Below, in pieces: positions 24,072 to 32,770 of a stretch of DNA of 64,000 bases (position 1 is the stretch's first letter; every line of letters starts with the position of its first letter). Below the pieces are notes generated by a model. That model had not been told where the DNA came from, made no database searches, and saw only the letters and a list, made by a program, of their open reading frames with translations. Source of the stretch: Dysgonomonas sp. UBA7710 (GTDB lineage: Bacteria; Bacteroidota; Bacteroidia; Bacteroidales; Dysgonomonadaceae). Location: contig NZ_DLFW01000002.1 of the NCBI RefSeq assembly GCF_002482385.1, positions 301,514 to 365,513 on the forward strand, given 5' to 3'. A program made the translations under genes and the position numbers.

Positions 24072-25334
24072 ATGGAAGATATTCTACATTACATATGGAA
24101 ATTCAGGCTTTTTCAGAAAGAACTGAAAACGACTACAGGCCAGCCTATAGAAGTGATTGACGTTGGTTTGCCTAACACAAATGAAGGCCCCGATTTCTTT
24201 AATGCGAAGATTAAGATAGGAGATAAGATTTGGGCTGGTAATGTGGAAATTCATAAATCATCGGATCAATGGATAAAGCATAAACATGATGTAGATAAGA
24301 ATTATAACTCTGTTATACTCCACATTGTAGAAAAAGCTAATTGTGAGGTATATAATGAATCCGGGCAACTTGTAATGCAATGTGAAATTACTTATCCGAA
24401 ACATATAATGGAGAATTATGATTTTCTCATTCATTCCAATACTGATATTCCTTGTTGTAATTATATAGGATCTATACCCTCTTTCCATCTCAATTCGTGG
24501 ATGAATACCTTGCTGATAGAGCGTTTGGAACGAAAGTCGAAGCATATACAGGAGCTACTTGAGCGATATAATAACTCTTGGGAAGATGTATTTTATATAA
24601 TTCTGTCGCGTAATTTCGGATTTGGGTTAAATTCCGATTCTTTCGAAAGATTAGCGCTGAGTCTGCCTTTGAAATATATCCGGAAGCAGGGTGATAACCT
24701 TATTCAGATAGAAGCCTTGTTGTTCGGGCAGTCAGGCATGCTGGACAATCTTAAAGTAAATGACGATTATTATTCATTACTACAAAAAGAATATGCTTTC
24801 CTGAAAAATAAATACGAACTGAACCCGTTAGAATCATATGTATTCAAAAGTTTAAGAACGCGGCCGACTGCTTTCCCTCAGATTCGGATAGCTCAGTTAG
24901 CTGCTTTATTACAGAGTTCTCATGGATTATTTTCTAAAATTACAGCCTGCGATGATGTGGGACGCATCAGGTTGATGTTTCATGTAAATACTTCTGAATA
25001 TTGGCAGACGCATTATGCATTCGGAGTTTCATCCGAACGAAAGACTAAATATCTGGGAGATGCTTCTCTCGACATTATACTTATAAATACGGTAGCTCCG
25101 ATTCTTTTTATTTATGGGAGGACTGTTGATAGTGAAATACATCGTGAGCGGGCACTTCATTTTCTTGAGATATTAAAGCCGGAGAGAAATTTAATAACGA
25201 AACGTTTCGAGAAACTCAAAATGCCATTAAATAATGCTGCCGATTCGCAAGCAATGATTCAATTGAAGCGTGAGTATTGCGAACTCAGGAAATGTTTATT
25301 TTGTAGAGTAGGGCATCAACTATTAACCAGTTAA
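24072..25334 (+). CDS. DUF2851 family protein
   Basis: 420 residues without signal peptide or membrane segment. The N-terminal part (MEDILHYIWKFRLF, then DVGLPNTNEGPDFFNAKI, GNVEIHKSSDQW and VILHIV) is the conserved core of DUF2851, a family typical of Bacteroidota. The pattern of an acidic residue after GPDF, then EIH, resembles metal-dependent nuclease-like cores, but this is my inference and the family has no established function. The last residues (LLTS) are encoded within the start of a 7-base tandem repeat that extends beyond the stop. Confidence 0.8.
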   Translation: MEDILHYIWKFRLFQKELKTTTGQPIEVIDVGLPNTNEGPDFFNAKIKIGDKIWAGNVEIHKSSDQWIKHKHDVDKNYNSVILHIVEKANCEVYNESGQLVMQCEITYPKHIMENYDFLIHSNTDIPCCNYIGSIPSFHLNSWMNTLLIERLERKSKHIQELLERYNNSWEDVFYIILSRNFGFGLNSDSFERLALSLPLKYIRKQGDNLIQIEALLFGQSGMLDNLKVNDDYYSLLQKEYAFLKNKYELNPLESYVFKSLRTRPTAFPQIRIAQLAALLQSSHGLFSKITACDDVGRIRLMFHVNTSEYWQTHYAFGVSSERKTKYLGDASLDIILINTVAPILFIYGRTVDSEIHRERALHFLEILKPERNLITKRFEKLKMPLNNAADSQAMIQLKREYCELRKCLFCRVGHQLLTS

Positions 25335-25360
25335 CAGTAATCCGTCAACAGTTGGCAAAT
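25326..25360. repeat. Heptamer tandem array (NCAGTNA type) at the DUF2851 stop
   Basis: Seven-base words in register: CCAGTTA, ACAGTAA, TCCGTCA and ACAGTTG. The array starts in the last codons of the DUF2851 gene. It shares its words with the ACTG/CAGT blocks of the composite repeats near 8.9 and 60.9 kb. Confidence 0.7.
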
Positions 25361-25379
25361 CAATTAACCTATAACTAAA

Positions 25380-26591
25380 ATGAAATATATAGATCTTTTT
25401 AATCATCTCAAAAAAATAGAGAATTATACTGATAGCGAGATTGAAATTGATAGTCATCTTGTTATGCGTAATTTTACTTTCGAGTCTAATTATCGTTTTA
25501 TCCTTCCCGGAGGACTTGGTAATAATGACGACTATGAGTATATTCCAAGTATACCTGAAGATTATGAACCTGACGTCATTCAGCAAATGCTGAATAAGAA
25601 GGATGCGGAGATTATGGAAAATATAAAATTCCGCTACCATATGATAATGCCAAAGAAGGAGCAGAAGGCCAAGGGGATTATTTTTATGTTTCATGGCTTT
25701 AATGAAAAATACTGGAATAAATACCTGCCTTGGGCAAAATATATAGCGGAGAAAACAGGCAAATCGATAGTGATGTTTCCTATAGCTTTCCATATGAACC
25801 GTGCGCCTGCGACTTGGAGCAACTCGCGGGAGATGTATCATGTGAGCGAACAGCGAAAGCAGCGGCATCCTGATGTTATCTGTTCCAGTTTGTCTAATGT
25901 TGCTATCAGTACCCGTCTTCATAACAAGCCGCAACGGTTTCTTTGGTCAGGCCTACAGACTTATTATGATGTAATTGATTTTGTCGAAGCCTTTAAAGAA
26001 GGCTTACACCCGGCAATAGAAAAAGACGCTTCAATCGATTTCTTCTCTTACTCTATTGGTACATTCCTTGGCGAGATACTGATGATGAGCAATAAGGACG
26101 GGCATTTTACGCATTCAAAATATGCTACATTCTGCGGAGGTGCAGTATTCAACAGGCTATCACCCGTGTCAAAGTTTATTCTCGACAGTGAAGCCAATGT
26201 AAGTTTATATTCTTATGTGGTGGAACATTTGGAAAGCCATATGAAACGTGACGAAGTACTCCGCCATTATATGCATACCCATCCCGAGGGAAATAATTTC
26301 AGAAGTATGCTTAACTATCGGTCACAAACGATAGCCAGAGAAGATCGCTTCAGGGAAATGAGTCATCAATTCTATGCTATTACATTGGCTAAAGATGAGG
26401 TTGTACCTGCATATGAGGTTATTAATACATTACAGGGTTCGGACAGGGATATTCCGATCAGAATAGAGACATTGGATTATCCGTATAAATATATCCATGA
26501 AGACCCGTTTCCTGCGCTTCCGAAGATTGCGGATGAGGTGGATAAGCAATTCCGTTTAACTTTCGATAAAATAAGTGATTTTTTAAAATAA
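25380..26591 (+). CDS. Alpha/beta-hydrolase-like protein (DUF6051-like)
   Basis: 403 residues, no signal peptide. The middle looks like an alpha/beta hydrolase: GIIFMFHGFNEKYW (about 99-112) fits the oxyanion-hole HG motif and DFFSYSIGTFLGE (about 221-233) fits a nucleophile elbow, with Ser in YSIG. A late LAKDEVVPAYE segment could carry the acid and HEDPFP (near 378) the histidine. I recall similar Bacteroidota proteins under DUF6051, but this assignment is from memory. The substrate is unknown. It is followed after 6 bases by the DUF1080 gene, suggesting an operon. Confidence 0.65.
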   Translation: MKYIDLFNHLKKIENYTDSEIEIDSHLVMRNFTFESNYRFILPGGLGNNDDYEYIPSIPEDYEPDVIQQMLNKKDAEIMENIKFRYHMIMPKKEQKAKGIIFMFHGFNEKYWNKYLPWAKYIAEKTGKSIVMFPIAFHMNRAPATWSNSREMYHVSEQRKQRHPDVICSSLSNVAISTRLHNKPQRFLWSGLQTYYDVIDFVEAFKEGLHPAIEKDASIDFFSYSIGTFLGEILMMSNKDGHFTHSKYATFCGGAVFNRLSPVSKFILDSEANVSLYSYVVEHLESHMKRDEVLRHYMHTHPEGNNFRSMLNYRSQTIAREDRFREMSHQFYAITLAKDEVVPAYEVINTLQGSDRDIPIRIETLDYPYKYIHEDPFPALPKIADEVDKQFRLTFDKISDFLK

Positions 26592-26597
26592 ATACCG

Positions 26598-27248
26598 ATG
26601 AATAAGATTTTTAATGTAGCAGTGTTGATCCTTTTGTTTCTAACGTCGTTCTCCGGACAGGCGAAAGCTCAGGAAGTGGAAAAGCTGTTTAACGGAACAG
26701 ATTTATCTAACTGGAATTTTGTACTGGATAAAAATAACGTGCCGGCAGAAAAAGTGTTTTATGTAGAGGATGGCTTGATCCATATAGCAGGTGAGCCGCT
26801 TGGATATATGTATACCAAACAGAAGTACGGCAATTATCATTTGCATGCAGAATGGCGTTGGCCTCAGGGGATAGAATCAAATAGCGGGATTTTCTTATTG
26901 ATAGAAAGACCGGAGACACCTTTCCCAAACGGTATAGAGTGTCAGTTAAAGGCCGGAAGCGCAGGTGATTTTGTATTGCTCAACGGTTCCGATCTGGCTG
27001 AATATAAGAATCCTGAAAGCGGACGCCCTAAATTTCCTGTGATCGCGAAGACTAAGGCATCAACGGAAAAAGTTGCAGGGGAATGGAATTGTGCTGATGT
27101 ATATTGTCACTACGGAGTAATCTCGGTATATATTAACGGCGTTTTCCAGAATAAGGGTACAAATAAAATCAAAGAAGGTTATATCGGTTTACAGAGCGAA
27201 GGTAAAGATGTCGAGTTCAGGAACGTGACATTAACGCCGTTACCTTGA
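26598..27248 (+). CDS. Secreted DUF1080 / 3-keto-disaccharide hydrolase-like protein
   Basis: 216 residues, signal peptide 1-24 (ending AKAQ). The single DUF1080 domain has LFNGTDLSNWNFVLD at its start, YGNYHLHAEWRWP, SNSGIFLLIE, a conserved GIECQLKAG segment and the final GYIGLQSEGKDVEFRNV. Members adopt a concanavalin-like beta sandwich, and some hydrolyse 3-keto-glycosides. It is probably periplasmic. The gene is 6 bases after the hydrolase-like gene, so the pair may process one metabolite (inference), and ends at a bidirectional terminator shared with lpxB. Confidence 0.87.
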   Translation: MNKIFNVAVLILLFLTSFSGQAKAQEVEKLFNGTDLSNWNFVLDKNNVPAEKVFYVEDGLIHIAGEPLGYMYTKQKYGNYHLHAEWRWPQGIESNSGIFLLIERPETPFPNGIECQLKAGSAGDFVLLNGSDLAEYKNPESGRPKFPVIAKTKASTEKVAGEWNCADVYCHYGVISVYINGVFQNKGTNKIKEGYIGLQSEGKDVEFRNVTLTPLP

Positions 27249-27274
27249 ATATAAATAGATAGGGAGTAGAAAAG

Positions 27275-27297
27275 AAGGGGAATTTATTTCCCCTTTT
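27275..27297. terminator. Bidirectional terminator between DUF1080 gene and lpxB
   Basis: AAGGGGAA (27275-27282) pairs with TTCCCCTT (27288-27295), followed by T on the plus strand and preceded by an A-rich run (T on the minus strand). The lpxB stop codon lies in the loop region. Confidence 0.75.
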
Positions 27298-28426
27298 TCA
27301 ATTTCTCTATAATAATCTTCGCTGCGTGTCCGGATGCTCCCGGTTTACCCAGTATGTTTATTATTTCATCATATTCCGATAACATCTTATTGCGGTAGGA
27401 GTTGTCATTTAATAATCTGTCTGTTTCATTCCTTATGGCCCCGATGGAAAAGAATTTGGCGAATAACTCCTGCACTACTGCCTTATCCGCAATCAGATTG
27501 ACAAGCGAAATATATTTTGTATGAAGCAGGTTCTTAAATACCCAATATACTACATGAGGTATCGGAGTTTCGTAACAGACAACCTGCGGAACGCGGAACA
27601 GCGCCGTTTCCAATGTTGCTGTACCTGATGTAACCAGCGCGGCCTCAGCGTATTCAAGTAAGCGGTAAGTTTGCCCAAAAACTATCTTACAGGGCTTATC
27701 CCCTATGTATTTTTTATAATAACCGGCTTCTATAGCAGGTGCTCCGGCTATGACAGGCTGGTAACCGGTAAATTTTTCTATCGATTCGAGCATCGCAGGC
27801 AGGTTATCTTTTATTTCCTGCTGACGGCTTCCGGCTAACAGCGCAATAATAGGTTTATTATCCAGCTTATTCTCTGATATGAATTTATCGTGGGTATCAT
27901 CCTTATTCACTTCTCTGAAATTTGCCACCGCGTCCACTACAGGGTTACCTACATAGTGGATTCGGTAGTTATGCTTTTTATAGAAGTTTACTTCGAATGG
28001 AAGGATCGACAACATTTCATCCACATACTTTTTGAACGATTTTACCCTGTATTCTTTCCATGCCCATACTTTCGGCGAGATGTAATAATAGACAGGTATC
28101 TCTGTATGTGTCTTTATATATTTGGCTACTTTAAGGTTAAAGCCCGGATAATCTATAAGTATAAGTACATCGGGCTGAAACCTGATAATTTCCTCATTGC
28201 ACATTTTCATGTTGCGCAGAATAGTCCTGAGGTTAAGCAATACAGGAATAAAACCCATAAAGGCCATTTCTCTGTAATGCTTTACCAGCCGGCCTCCCTG
28301 TGCTTGCATAAGATCACCTCCCAGAAAGCAGAACTCTGCATTTGCGTCCTGCTCTTTCAATGCCGCCATCAGATTCGACCCGTGCAGGTCGCCGGAGGCT
28401 TCTCCCGCTACAAGAAAATATTTCAT
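27284..28426 (-). CDS. lpxB: Lipid-A-disaccharide synthase LpxB
   Basis: 380 residues, standard length. A GT19 glycosyltransferase that joins UDP-2,3-diacylglucosamine and lipid X to form the lipid A disaccharide at the inner membrane. Diagnostic segments: AGEASGDLHG near the N-terminus, DYPGFNLKVAKYIK, YYISPKVWAWKEYRV, FYKKHNYRIHYVGNPVVDA, LLAGSRQQEI, and the late SGTATLETAL motif. It lies downstream of surE on the same strand, but an 84-base gap with a 23-bp perfect hairpin of GCTA heptamers separates them. Confidence 0.97.
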   Translation of the reverse strand: MKYFLVAGEASGDLHGSNLMAALKEQDANAEFCFLGGDLMQAQGGRLVKHYREMAFMGFIPVLLNLRTILRNMKMCNEEIIRFQPDVLILIDYPGFNLKVAKYIKTHTEIPVYYYISPKVWAWKEYRVKSFKKYVDEMLSILPFEVNFYKKHNYRIHYVGNPVVDAVANFREVNKDDTHDKFISENKLDNKPIIALLAGSRQQEIKDNLPAMLESIEKFTGYQPVIAGAPAIEAGYYKKYIGDKPCKIVFGQTYRLLEYAEAALVTSGTATLETALFRVPQVVCYETPIPHVVYWVFKNLLHTKYISLVNLIADKAVVQELFAKFFSIGAIRNETDRLLNDNSYRNKMLSEYDEIINILGKPGASGHAAKIIIEKLKKGK

Positions 28427-28429
28427 AAG

Positions 28430-28508
28430 TTAGCTTTTAGCTTTTAGCTATTAGCTTATAGAATAAAGTTAGACAAGCTAACGGCTATAAGCTAATAGCT
28501 AAAAGCTT
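28430..28508. repeat. Inverted pair of GCTAA-type heptamer arrays (surE-lpxB gap)
   Basis: Two arrays of 7-base words (GCTAATA, GCTAAAA, GCTATAA, GCTAACG) in opposite orientation. Positions 28439-28461 and 28485-28507 are a perfect 23-bp inverted repeat around a 23-base spacer, capable of a very stable hairpin in the surE-lpxB transcript. The array runs from 4 bases above the lpxB start to 3 bases below the surE stop. Confidence 0.88.
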
Positions 28509-28510
28509 AT

Positions 28511-29284
28511 TTATACTAAGTTTTCCCAAGCCCTTATCGGTTCCAGATAATCGTGATTTGTCATATCCACTTTTACGGGAACAACCGAAACATAATTGTG
28601 AGCTAATGCCCACTCATCAGTATTTTCATCGTGAGGCTCATCATTGGTAAATTCTCCGGTGAGCCAATATATCTGTTTGTTGGCACCATCTTTCGACAGT
28701 ACAAATTCATTTGTCCATTTTCCGGACGTCTGACGGCATATTTTCAGACCTTTTATATCATGGCCTTTTGGTATATTTACATTAAGACAGGTTCCCGAAG
28801 GTAATCCATCTTTTAATACCTGGCTTGTAAGCATGCGTGTATATTTATGGCAGGCAGAGAAGTCTGCCTGGTAATCGTGATCGAGTAGTGAAAAACCGAC
28901 AGAAGGTATCTTGAATACGGCTCCCTCCATAGCTGCACCCATTGTACCGGAGTATAGGACTGCAACAGCTGCATTCGACCCATGATTAATCCCTGAAAGG
29001 ACAATATCGGGCTTACGTTTGGCCAGTTCGGTTATCCCCAACTTTACACAATCGACCGGGGTTCCTGTACAACTGTATATTTTCAGATCCGTCTCATCCT
29101 TTATTAAATGTGCCCGCAATGGTTGCAACGAAGTTATTGCGCTCGACATTCCCGAACGGGGTCCGTCCGGAGCCACTACGACTATTTCACCTAATCCTTT
29201 TACGCTTTCTATCAATTCATTTATGCCTTTTGCCTGATGCCCGTCGTCGTTTGTTATCAGTATCAGGGGCTTCTTATTATCCAT
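28511..29284 (-). CDS. surE: 5'/3'-nucleotidase SurE
   Basis: 257 residues. A metal-dependent nucleoside monophosphate phosphatase linked to stationary-phase survival. The metal-binding start LITNDDGHQAKGI (about 8-20), the APDGPRSGMSSAIT segment and VLSGINHGSNAA (about 95-106) with its conserved Ser and Asn are all present, as is VDCVKLGI. It is cytoplasmic. It heads a minus-strand pair with lpxB; a long heptamer hairpin follows its stop codon and may attenuate readthrough into lpxB. Confidence 0.96.
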   Translation of the reverse strand: MDNKKPLILITNDDGHQAKGINELIESVKGLGEIVVVAPDGPRSGMSSAITSLQPLRAHLIKDETDLKIYSCTGTPVDCVKLGITELAKRKPDIVLSGINHGSNAAVAVLYSGTMGAAMEGAVFKIPSVGFSLLDHDYQADFSACHKYTRMLTSQVLKDGLPSGTCLNVNIPKGHDIKGLKICRQTSGKWTNEFVLSKDGANKQIYWLTGEFTNDEPHDENTDEWALAHNYVSVVPVKVDMTNHDYLEPIRAWENLV

Positions 29285-29453
29285 TATTTTGAGTTTATAT
29301 TTTTCAGTGTTTTGTTAAGAAACAAAGATACGTCAATATTTTTTAAATCTCTTGCAGTACATTTGCTTTATCTGGTCTGAGCGTAGAATGCAGATATATA
29401 TTTTAAGTATTCTGTACATAATACGGAACCTACCCTTTTTGGAGTTGCGGCTG

Positions 29454-30539
29454 TTAACTATTAATCGTATTTCGCCCCATATCCTTGGCTATAAACCGCA
29501 CGATACAATACAGGATAAAAATAAATACCAAATACATAATGGCTCCTAAATGATGTAAGTATATTACAGCAAATGTAGCAATCAGAATAGCAGCCGTGAC
29601 GGATAATGCCTGCCACAGACGGGTATATACATCCAGCTTCTCACCCCATACCTTCGGGCGGAATACCCAGTTGACAGGACGGACAAAAGCATTGAGCAGA
29701 AGAATTGAGTATGACATGTATTCGTATTTTACGTCATTGAGAATACAAATAATGGCTACAACGCCTATCATTGCGCCATAATAGAGTTTCCCACATTTAG
29801 TAGAGGCACTGGAGGGCATATCGGTAGCCATAAAGATAGCCCCCAATAACAAACCTCCTAACGAAAACTGTATGCTATATGGAGTGAATGCTGAGAATAT
29901 CAATAGTAGAACGGTGAATGCTACCAGTAAGGCTGTAGGTATATGCCACGAAATCCGGCGACGTACCAAAAGAAATATTCCTCCTGCGATTAACAACAGA
30001 ACAGAATATTCTCCTATGGCTCCCGAAGCTTTATATATCAGCTGATCGAAGAATTTATCTCCGATAAGATTGAGTTCGGGCATATTCACGGCTGTTTTAT
30101 CATACCATATGGTACGGGAAGTCATTACCACCGGAAAGAATATTGCCATAAATTCGCGTCCGACCAAAGCCGGATTGAATATATTGCGCCCCATCCCGCC
30201 CCAGAGAAGTTTTCCGAACAGTACCGCCATGGCTCCGCCGAACGCGACGATATACAGAGGCGTAAAAGGCGCGATGGTAAACGATAACAGAATGCCCGTT
30301 ATAATGGCCGAGCCATCGGCTACAGAATCTGTCTGTTTGAAAAAGATAGCGGAAAAGATAAATTCGGTTACCAGAGCACTACCTACTGCTACAAGTATCA
30401 CCATTAAAGGGACAAAGCCGAAAGCCAGATATGATATGGCTATACAGGGAAGTAAAGAAATAATGACATCGGTCATTATTTTGCCGGTACTTACATCTTT
30501 CCTTACAAAAGGAGCATATATCATTTTATCGTATTGCAT
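29454..30539 (-). CDS. rnfD: RnfD/NqrB-family electron-transport membrane subunit
   Basis: 361 residues, with about nine or ten predicted membrane helices. RnfD carries covalent FMN in the Na+/H+-pumping ferredoxin:NAD+ oxidoreductase. Family segments include DGSAIITGILLSFT, GGMGRNIFNPALVGREF, and the region that holds the FMN-acceptor threonine, here ATDMPSSASTKCGKLYYG (about 238-255). The start overlaps the rnfC end by 14 bases, so the two are coupled. The neighbours expected in a full Rnf complex (rnfB, G, E, A) are missing; the next gene downstream is surE. Confidence 0.9.
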   Translation of the reverse strand: MQYDKMIYAPFVRKDVSTGKIMTDVIISLLPCIAISYLAFGFVPLMVILVAVGSALVTEFIFSAIFFKQTDSVADGSAIITGILLSFTIAPFTPLYIVAFGGAMAVLFGKLLWGGMGRNIFNPALVGREFMAIFFPVVMTSRTIWYDKTAVNMPELNLIGDKFFDQLIYKASGAIGEYSVLLLIAGGIFLLVRRRISWHIPTALLVAFTVLLLIFSAFTPYSIQFSLGGLLLGAIFMATDMPSSASTKCGKLYYGAMIGVVAIICILNDVKYEYMSYSILLLNAFVRPVNWVFRPKVWGEKLDVYTRLWQALSVTAAILIATFAVIYLHHLGAIMYLVFIFILYCIVRFIAKDMGRNTINS

Positions 30540-31812
30540 CTGCCAGTTGTTTTAATTTGATCTTCCCTTCCTTAATACTCTCTATCAGGGGTACATTGCT
30601 CGGGCAAATATATTCGCAAGCAGCGCATTCTATACAGCTGCTGATACTGTATTTTTCGAGATTGAAGTATTTTCCCCTACGGAAATTTTCTTCGAACTTC
30701 ATCGGCATCAGATACATCGGGCATACATCTACACAATAGCCGCAGGATATGCAATTACTGCGCTTGATTTTCTCTTTACGGAAGAACAGTACTCCGGACG
30801 AACCTTTCGATACTGGTACATTCCAATCGGTAATACCCCGTCCCATCATAGGGCCTCCCAATACAACTGTCTTATTTGTAACAGACAAGCCAAACAGTCT
30901 TATAAAATGACCGACAGGCGTACCTATCTTAACTTCAAAATTACCCTCGTTGCGTGATTCCTCTCCCGATATGGTTATTGTCCGGCTAATTACCGGATGG
31001 CGGTTTACCACTGCGTCATATATGGCACAAATAGTTCCTACATTACTAACGATAACCCCTATATCACGGGGACGTTGAGAGCGGGGCATTTCGATACCCG
31101 TTACCGACCTGATAAGCTGGAGTTCGCCACCTTGAGGGTATTCATTCGGGAGAACTACAATACGGTAGTTCTTATATTCGGCTTTTTGAAGTAATGGATT
31201 GAATATCTTCTGAAGTTCCTTATTCTGTTCTTCGATAGTGATGACAATATCATCTGCCTGAAGTATTCTGTTTGCTATACCAATTCCCTTGAATAGTTCT
31301 TCTGTATGTTCCGCCATCAAAGCATAATCGGCAGTAAGGTATGGTTCGCATTCTGTTCCGTTGATAATAAAGGTATTTATCTTCTGGCCCCCAAGCCTAT
31401 ATTTTAGTGATGTAGGAAATTGAGCTCCCCCTTCTCCAACTATTCCGGCTGCTTCTATCAGTTCTATTAGTTGTTCGGAAGTGTAAGAATAAGTATCATC
31501 TTTCGGTAGTTCGGTTTCTGTCTCCTGAAAATCATTATTTATAACTATGGTAGTCGCCATGAAGCCGTCTGCCTGTAAAGCTTCTTTTATATCGGTCACT
31601 ATTCCCGAAACCGGGGAATGCATATTAGCGGGCATATTATTTATGCTCTGTGCTATCAATTGGTATTTCTTTACCTTGTCCCCTACATTCACAATAGGCT
31701 CAGGCATACTACCGTAAGATTTGAGCAAAGGAATATAAAGAACCGGGGCATCATCGAGAGGTCGAATCTTCAGCTTCTTAGTCTTACTCTTCATTGAAAA
31801 AATATGCATCAT
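30526..31812 (-). CDS. rnfC: RnfC-like electron-transport subunit (NADH-binding, 2 x [4Fe-4S])
   Basis: 428 residues; an alternative ATG at 31794 would give 422, and neither has a clear ribosome site. An N-terminal barrel-sandwich region (PANMHSPVSGIVTDI) precedes the FMN/NADH-binding Complex I 51 kDa-like part (GEGGAQFPTSLKYRL, about 125-140) and a SLBB-like segment. Two ferredoxin clusters lie near the C-terminus: CISCGYCVDVCP (about 368) and CIECAACEYICP (about 407). It would pass electrons between NADH and the membrane subunits. It follows apbE by 28 bases. Confidence 0.88.
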   Translation of the reverse strand: MMHIFSMKSKTKKLKIRPLDDAPVLYIPLLKSYGSMPEPIVNVGDKVKKYQLIAQSINNMPANMHSPVSGIVTDIKEALQADGFMATTIVINNDFQETETELPKDDTYSYTSEQLIELIEAAGIVGEGGAQFPTSLKYRLGGQKINTFIINGTECEPYLTADYALMAEHTEELFKGIGIANRILQADDIVITIEEQNKELQKIFNPLLQKAEYKNYRIVVLPNEYPQGGELQLIRSVTGIEMPRSQRPRDIGVIVSNVGTICAIYDAVVNRHPVISRTITISGEESRNEGNFEVKIGTPVGHFIRLFGLSVTNKTVVLGGPMMGRGITDWNVPVSKGSSGVLFFRKEKIKRSNCISCGYCVDVCPMYLMPMKFEENFRRGKYFNLEKYSISSCIECAACEYICPSNVPLIESIKEGKIKLKQLADAIR

Positions 31813-31840
31813 AAGCAGAATATTGATTATAAGTTATGAA

Positions 31841-32764
31841 TTATAAATGATGAGTTAAGGCATCGAAACCCTTGGTACAGGTTATTCTGTTATCCTCATC
31901 TATCATGAAGCCTTCGAATTTAAAATCGGGAGCCAGTATATCTGCTTTTTGCAGAAATCCTTCCGCCGTTTCATTAAACAATGCAGTAGAGAGTATATCT
32001 CCAAGCATACAATTATCGCTTACTATACCAATCTGCTTAGTGGTAGATGGAAATCCTGTTTTAGGATTCAATATGTGTCCGTACTTTTTTCCTTCTATAT
32101 TCACAAAAGTCTTGGCTTGAGACGAAGTTGAGTAACACTGGTTACTGATATCCAAGTTAAAAAGCTCTTGCTCATCATCCGGGTTTCTTGCTATTACCTG
32201 CCACGCCGGATGCGATTCGTTATTGATTGCCCGGATAGTACTTCCTCCTGCATTGATAATAGCATCCGTAATACCAATATTGGCCATCTTTTCCACAAGT
32301 TTATCAACTGCAAAAGCTTTGATAAACGAACCTGTAATAATTTCCTGGCCTCTTCCTATCCTGACCCGGTTTCCTTCTATTTCAATTCTGCGGTAGTCAA
32401 TTCGTTTCTTTGCCGCCATGAGTTCCTCAGAAGAGGGTATTCCTTGTTGTCTATCCTTGTAGAAACCCCATAGACGAAGCAGCGGCATGATAGTAATATC
32501 GTATGTACCATCGAAATAAGCGGAAAAGCCAATAATCCGCTCTAATATCTTAACCGTTTCATCGTCAACCTCAACAAAGTGTCCTGCATGTTTATTTATC
32601 CGGTCAATATATGAATCCGGCTGATAGGAGTTATACTTCTTGTCTATATCCTCCAAAACAGCATATAACTCATCGAAAATATCGTCTTCATAAAAAGCTG
32701 ATATTTTAATCTTTATATGAGCATGAAACAGGAAACGCGTCTGTGCCTTGTATAATAACTCCAT
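31841..32764 (-). CDS. apbE: ApbE-like FAD:protein FMN transferase
   Basis: 307 residues. ApbE enzymes transfer FMN from FAD to a threonine of proteins such as RnfD, RnfG and NqrB/C. Matching segments: NSYQPDSYIDRINKH near residue 45-60, the INAGGSTIRAI core (about 180), and YGHILNPKTGFPS (about 228-240) with the conserved His/Asn/Thr. No signal peptide or lipobox is visible at the start (MELLYKAQTRF), although most ApbE proteins are exported. It starts 6 bases after the stop of the frameshifted upstream gene, so translation coupling is likely. Confidence 0.87.
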   Translation of the reverse strand: MELLYKAQTRFLFHAHIKIKISAFYEDDIFDELYAVLEDIDKKYNSYQPDSYIDRINKHAGHFVEVDDETVKILERIIGFSAYFDGTYDITIMPLLRLWGFYKDRQQGIPSSEELMAAKKRIDYRRIEIEGNRVRIGRGQEIITGSFIKAFAVDKLVEKMANIGITDAIINAGGSTIRAINNESHPAWQVIARNPDDEQELFNLDISNQCYSTSSQAKTFVNIEGKKYGHILNPKTGFPSTTKQIGIVSDNCMLGDILSTALFNETAEGFLQKADILAPDFKFEGFMIDEDNRITCTKGFDALTHHL

Positions 32765-32770
32765 TATTAA

